64,000 nucleotides of DNA from Pyrrhoderma lamaoense (Eukaryota; Basidiomycota; Agaricomycetes; Hymenochaetales; Hymenochaetaceae). Each line of letters starts with the position of its first letter. The stretch's first letter is position 1. Shown piece by piece: positions 59,213 to 64,000 of this stretch. The DNA lies in contig NBAZ01000022.1 in the NCBI GenBank assembly GCA_002794735.1, positions 186,001 through 250,000 on the forward strand. Direction: 5' to 3'. The notes beneath the pieces were generated by a model. That model was not told the DNA's origin and made no database searches. It worked only from the letters and a program-made list of their open reading frames with translations. The translations under genes were made by a program, and so were the position numbers.

Positions 59213-62200
59213 TCATCTCCGTCTTCGTGGTTTTTTGGTTGGAGGTTTGCCGTCTTTATTATCATTTCTAGCATTTGTCATCTCTGCATTAGATTTTTTT
59301 TTCGTCATAGATCTCGTCATTCGTCGATTCCCGTCAGATAACGGTTCGTTCTCCCTCGCAGTCCTGTCAGGGCCGTTGACAGCAATACGCCTTCTTTCCC
59401 GAGTTCTATTATTCAGCTTATTCCGTCCAATTCTTAAGCCAGATCTCAACCTCATACCCTCCGCCGACTCTCTTAACTCAGGTTCGGGACGTGAAGTAGA
59501 AATAGGAACTATCGGACTTGATCTCGTATCTTCAGAACTCTCTTCGAACCTGCATAATACCGTCAATTAAACAATTTATAGACTGATGAGAGTTACGCAC
59601 CTTTGCCTTTTTGCCGGTCGTCTATCATCACTTTTGGTAACGTGGGTGATCCGTTTTGGGTGAAGATAGTTTTTTCTCTCCTTTCGTTTCTTTTGAATAT
59701 TTTCGACCTTGATAGCGTGGCGAGGCACTTTATTAAAAACTTCCAGAATACTACGGTGTAGAGATCCACCATCTGTCAGTAAAATAGGATCAATCTCCTT
59801 CCTTTCCTCTTCCTCGTAGTGCCAAAGTAGCATGCTCCTAATCAATATGATGAGGGTTTTCAATCCCTTCAAGTGATTAGAAGCATGTATGATGTTGTTT
59901 TCGAATTCTATATTACCGTAGAAGAAGGGCATTCGGCATTTGTAGTCCAAGCATCCCGGAAACAACAATTTCCAGATGCGTCCCTGAGACTTTCTCATGT
60001 TTACAGCTTCTGCGGACGTAGATTCTGCTTGAGAAAGATCTTGAAAGCTGAAAAGAGTCCAAACAGCTATCCACCATATTGATTCTAGATCGTGAAGGTA
60101 ATTGGCCCAAATTCCCCGTTCGTATTCTCCTGTGGTCGTGGGTTTATCAGCCTGTTCAACAGAGGCGAATACCTCATCGAAAAAGTCATTAAGTATAGAG
60201 GTCGTTACTTTAGTAGTTATTCTAGGACCTCTTTTTGTTTCCATTGGTTTAAGGTGATATCTCTGTATAATTATTTCAACAGCCATGAAGTTCGGCGTAC
60301 CCTGAGAAAGAAAGATGAATACATTTAAAGATTCATCTGCATATAAACTTGCCGTTCTGCCGTCTCGCTTATTTCCAGTTCCCACTTTCTTTGCAAATTC
60401 GAGATCTCCAACAAGCCCCCGCTTCTCCCCACTGACAGGATCAGTATATAAGTACAAATTACCGGGACTAAGGTCTCGATGCACCCATCCTGCTTTGTGA
60501 ATAACCAATAGAGCTACAAAAATCAGGTATACCCGATGGATGAGTAAAAATAGGCTCACCTTTCACTGCACATACCAAAACCAAAAACATATCATCTAAA
60601 TTATGTAGCTGGTCGTACGGAACAGCGTACTCCTTAAACACTATACGATAGTGCCAACGGTGATAGTATGCTTTTTTTCGCTTCTCCTCCCTTATCTGAG
60701 CCAGTTCCAGATCTTCATTCCCTTCCTCAATAGAGCCCTCAGGTCCCTCAGTCAAACAACTACTCCCGCTCATGACCTTTTTGTTTGGTAGAGCTATTCT
60801 ATATTTTTTGGTAGGGCTCTTACCACGGAGTATGGTCGCCTCAGTATGATCCTCTTCGTCACCGACCTTCACTCTTCCAGATGCAATGGGTGTTAATGTC
60901 AGATGCTTAAGAATTTCTCGCTCTGTTGTTTCACTAATATCACTCAGGATCATTTTTCGTATCGCGTCCTCAGTTTCATATTTTTCTCCGGACCAGAAAT
61001 CTTTTATAACAACTGGCTCCTTTTCATCTTTGTCGTCTATATGGAATGCTTTAAATATTCTCGTTGCCGAAGTATAAATCCCGTCCGCTTTGCTATCAGA
61101 TATGGTGTTCTTCGAGCTTGTCTTATATGTTTTACCATCTATTTTGAATCTGAAAAAATGTTGATCACCGTCGTATTCTGCGTCAACTGTTGGATCCCAT
61201 CCAAGAGCGACCTTGTCAGCGAATATAAGAGAAAGAATCAACTTAACCATTATTCAGGTTCCTGTAAGAAGTTTCGTCAGATGATGAGTTCATAAGAAAT
61301 GATAGTCCATACCGAATTGAAATCAAACTCTTCGCTGCATACGATCATGCCGCGACTGTACAGCCATAATCTTATTCGTGTTTCTTCGACAGTAGCACCA
61401 AGAGTAAACCGGCGACATGGATCGATGACCATAGGGTGACGAAGACTCTGAAGTACGTATTCTACGTTCTGGAGTAAAGGATGAACACTAGTATACAAAC
61501 GATAATATGGGCTGGATTCTTAACTTGATAATCTTCGACCACTGATTTTCTAGAATGGATACTGAATGCAGAATTATACCAGTGTCTTCCCTTATACTCC
61601 TCCGGATACGTATGGTTCGGATCCTTCAGGAATATATGAGCATCTGCTTTTATACCGCCGTCCATCGTTGGCCATAAGGCGTTGCTGCCATCCGAGTAAA
61701 GATAGCACGTTGAGTTCAGCTTTGGATCCTTAGCGCACTTCAAAGCTACATCCGTAACTGCATCAAATACGTTCTTGAGTGCATTGTAGATGTCTGTTCC
61801 ATAGGTTCTGCCTCTCTCACGTCCATGAGAGAGACACGCCCATGAGTATCGTTTTGTGCGAGCATCCCTTTGAAGTGTCTTGTTCCTGACACACCGTTTC
61901 AATATTCGGTCAATATCAAATACCCGTCGTATGGGAGGTAAGACGTGCTCAAAGAAGTACTCAAGCGACCCAAGCCAGACCTCACCACCAAGATACTCAA
62001 TAATGGCTTCACGTGGAGGCTCAAGATAAAGATATTGAACCTCAGGGCTTCCAGTTGGCGTTGAGCTCACTACCTTATGTCTCTCGTACATAGGAGCTGT
62101 AGTTTCCGGTGATACTGTGTCTTTCGCGTCGAGAAGTGCAGCTTTCTTCTTCCCTTTTCTCTGGGCCGTTTGGGCGGATTCGCTGGATTTAATAATCAAC

Positions 62201-62331
62201 TTCCTTTCATATAAAAGAAGGAAATTGGACTGGGAATACCTTGAAATATTCGCTTGATCCATCGTTTTCTTGGTACTACGTTTGTTGGGGCGCGATGGTC
62301 CCCCTCGAGTATCTCTGCCGTTACCACGCAT
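59213..62331 (-). CDS. FunK1-type fungal protein kinase
   Basis: FunK1 kinases are an Agaricomycete-expanded family of protein kinase-like enzymes with unknown substrates. MRGNGRDTRGG starts at 62331. The N-terminal half has EAIIEYLGGEVWLGSLEYFF, the core WACLSHGRERG, and further exons with RFTLGATVEETRIRLWLY. The kinase part holds VVIKDFW, then HRWHYRIVFKEYAVPYDQL, the catalytic loop KAGWVHRDLSPGNLYL, a magnesium site DLE (VGDLEFAKK) instead of DFG, GTPNFMAVEII and HDLESIWWIAVW. A basic C-terminal exon (59213-59549) joins through a phase-2 intron at 59550-59600. Exon joins inspected, such as CAVK-ALLVIHK, are in frame. The DLE variant is common in this family. A relic of its last exon lies 0.5 kb beyond its 3' end, inverted. 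Confidence 0.9.
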
Positions 62332-62768
62332 TGTTATGGCGGAAGGTTACAAGACGCGCGAGGTTTGAATTAGTCACAAGGATAGCGCGACGCGTCACGA
62401 CGAAACCACATAATTATGATAATATCAGTAGTAATTATAATATTATGTAATAAAAGACGTCAAACGCGTGGTGCTAATTTGGAAATGCTTGTGTAACAAT
62501 ACTGTATGGATATGCAATCGTATTTTTGGGATCCTTCAATATACACTACAGTGCTGTACAATTCAACGCCAAAAATACTGCTAATTGAGAGATATAGCTG
62601 GATTACTTTCATAATGATTTCAAAAGCGATTCAACAATAGTATTTCTTTCAATCAGAATCCGATCCAGTTCCACAGAGAGAGAACGTTGAGGAAGAAGTA
62701 CAAGCCCAGACCATATTGTTACTTATGCGTAGCTTAATTATTAGCATGATATGGTATCAATGAGGATA
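62332..62768. other. FunK1 upstream region
   Basis: AT-rich promoter-side sequence of the FunK1 gene and the 3' side of the following - strand frame. No other feature seen. Confidence 0.4.
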
Positions 62769-63354
62769 CTACATTTGCACTTGCTTGCAGTAGCGACTTT
62801 CCACAATGAAAATATCACTAGGTAATACGATATGATCTGTCAAGCGTATCACAATGTCACGTGCTACAAGTGCTTGTGATTTAGCTCCCATTATGTATTT
62901 AACATCAATTATCTTGCGACGGCTTATTACCAGAAAAGGAGTAGCTCTATAAGCAATATTTCCCGTCCTGATGCTATAGAGCATTTTGAGACAAGGTATG
63001 GCAGGTCCCTCGAACTGAAAGACCACATTAATTAGTAATAGACGTTTAGAAAGTTTGCGTATCTCTAGAGACAGACGTAGAATCAATTTACCTCCAACCA
63101 GGAGTAGAATAAGCTGATGCGGTTATATATACACTGAAACAAGGTCTTTGAAGTGGTCCGGAACTACTTCCTAGGAAAATGTGAAGTATAATATGGGTAA
63201 TGACTATTAGGGGTACTGGTACTCTATCATAGATAGGAGTAGTCTGGACATAAGGCGTAAATAACCTCTATACTTGGGACGGAAAAAGTAGGTAAGATTA
63301 GTGTGATAAGCTACTGTCCCTAAGGAGATCTTGTAGACCATCTTTGTTGAATAA
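62769..63354 (-). CDS. Unknown small protein, tentative
   Basis: I do not recognise this gene. The best-supported exon is about 62769-63024: after an acceptor TTTCAG it reads FEGPAIPCLKMLYSIRTGN, then YRATPFLVISRRKIIDVKY and ends QVQM. It is preceded by a donor GGAG|GTAAAT at about 63083-63090, making a 60-nt intron. Further upstream an ATG at about 63342 gives MVYKISLGTVAYHTNLTYFF, but the join to the later exon is not resolved. Composition (mixed hydrophobic and basic, no low complexity) is protein-like. It could be a small lineage-specific gene. Confidence 0.35.
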
Positions 63355-63634
63355 TATATATAATATGCAGCCCTTTGTCGCAAATGGTCCAATTAGGGTG
63401 GTATACTTACATGCACTGTGATTGTATATTCCAGAAACATGGCGTATACAGCATAATCTTATCTATTCTCAAGCACAATCTGCTACTACTTTACAGAAAA
63501 CATGGACTTGCATAACTGATTCTTAACTATAGGTTTTTCTAAATTACTGTGGGAATTAGTGACATAAAGCGTTATGTGTGACCACTCTTGTTCTCCCGCC
63601 ACCCATCTTTTGTGAACCACATACCTCTACCACC

Positions 63635-64000
63635 ATGACAAGACGCATAACAGATCCTCAAAGAGCACCAAAAATAAAAAACACCGCAAAAATATCAAAG
63701 AAAGATCCTGTGGTTGCTCGTAAAAGGTGATCGTAAATTTTGAATTCCCTCAAAGCGATAGCTAATTTACCGATTTTAGGGTAACCACTCATACCACGAA
63801 TCCTAAGCGCAAAGCGCGTGAAAAGGGGAAGGGGAAAGGGGTGTCCTTCAGGCCTACTGGAGCTAGTATACTGCTACCTAAGAGTGGCGACTCTTCTCGT
63901 TATGATAGAGAAACAACTCCCGATCGGAAAACAGAAATTGTCGAGTGGGATAGCCCGATGAAGCCCCGTCTAGGTGAAAACCCTGATGTTCGAAGCCTAT
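63635..64000 (+). CDS. 5' part of an unknown basic protein, cut by window end
   Basis: ATG 63635 opens MTRRITDPQRAPKIKNTAK, a lysine-rich start. A 53-nt intron (63727-63779, GTGATC..TTTAG) splits an AGG codon in phase. Exon 2 continues VTTHTTNPKRKAREKGKGKG, then SFRPTGASILLP and a polar region up to the window edge without a stop. The basic N terminus resembles a nuclear-localisation signal and, loosely, the starts of FunK1-type proteins such as the neighbour. The remainder lies outside the window, so no family is assigned. Confidence 0.55.

Overview
This window is nuclear DNA from a filamentous basidiomycete, most likely an Agaricomycete. The genes are split by many short GT..AG introns, mostly about 50-90 nt. 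The products are eukaryotic housekeeping proteins (Aurora kinase, SUN-family protein, Pep12-type SNARE, ALG11, RIO1, PSMD9/Nas2, septin-like GTPase). Zn(2)-Cys(6) transcription factors and a FunK1 kinase, a family typical of mushroom-forming fungi, point to the same group. All names come from reading motifs; no database search was run.

Layout. 0-9 kb: an FMN-dependent 2-hydroxyacid oxidase/lactate monooxygenase-like enzyme, an SLP1-like SUN protein, an Aurora kinase, a lysine-rich unknown protein and a tRNA-Glu, all on the + strand. 9.6-21.5 kb, all on the - strand: Pep12/syntaxin, a disordered protein with a hydrophobic tail, ALG11, a TauD-type dioxygenase and mitochondrial dihydroxy-acid dehydratase (ILV3). 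A small membrane protein diverges from ILV3 at 21.8 kb. 22.7-25.8 kb: a Zn(2)-Cys(6) regulator on the - strand, followed by about 3.2 kb without a convincing gene. 29.0-31.2 kb: RIO1 (+), convergent with methylcrotonoyl-CoA carboxylase beta (-, 31.5-33.8 kb). 33.8-38.25 kb is gene-poor. 38.25-49.1 kb: a very long, low-complexity coding stretch on the - strand. It begins with a septin-type GTPase and ends in a protein with two separate Zn(2)-Cys(6) clusters; whether this is one gene or two is open. 49.6-52.2 kb: PSMD9/Nas2 (+), divergent from the septin-like gene, with an apparent 1.5-kb last intron. 52.2-59.2 kb is gene-poor, with diverged tandem and direct repeats and an inverted relic of a FunK1 terminal exon. 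59.2-62.3 kb: a FunK1 kinase (-), then a small unknown gene (-) and the 5' end of a gene leaving the window (+).

Branched-chain amino acid metabolism appears twice: synthesis by ILV3 and leucine breakdown by MCC-beta. The secretory/ER pathway is represented by ALG11, the SUN-like protein and Pep12. No operon logic applies.

A caution for any reader: at least a dozen conserved exons break frame by exactly one missing base, usually inside a G/C homopolymer. Essential genes such as ILV3, RIO1, MCC-beta and Pep12 are affected. This looks like uncorrected sequencing error rather than pseudogenes, so the coordinates below span such breaks.
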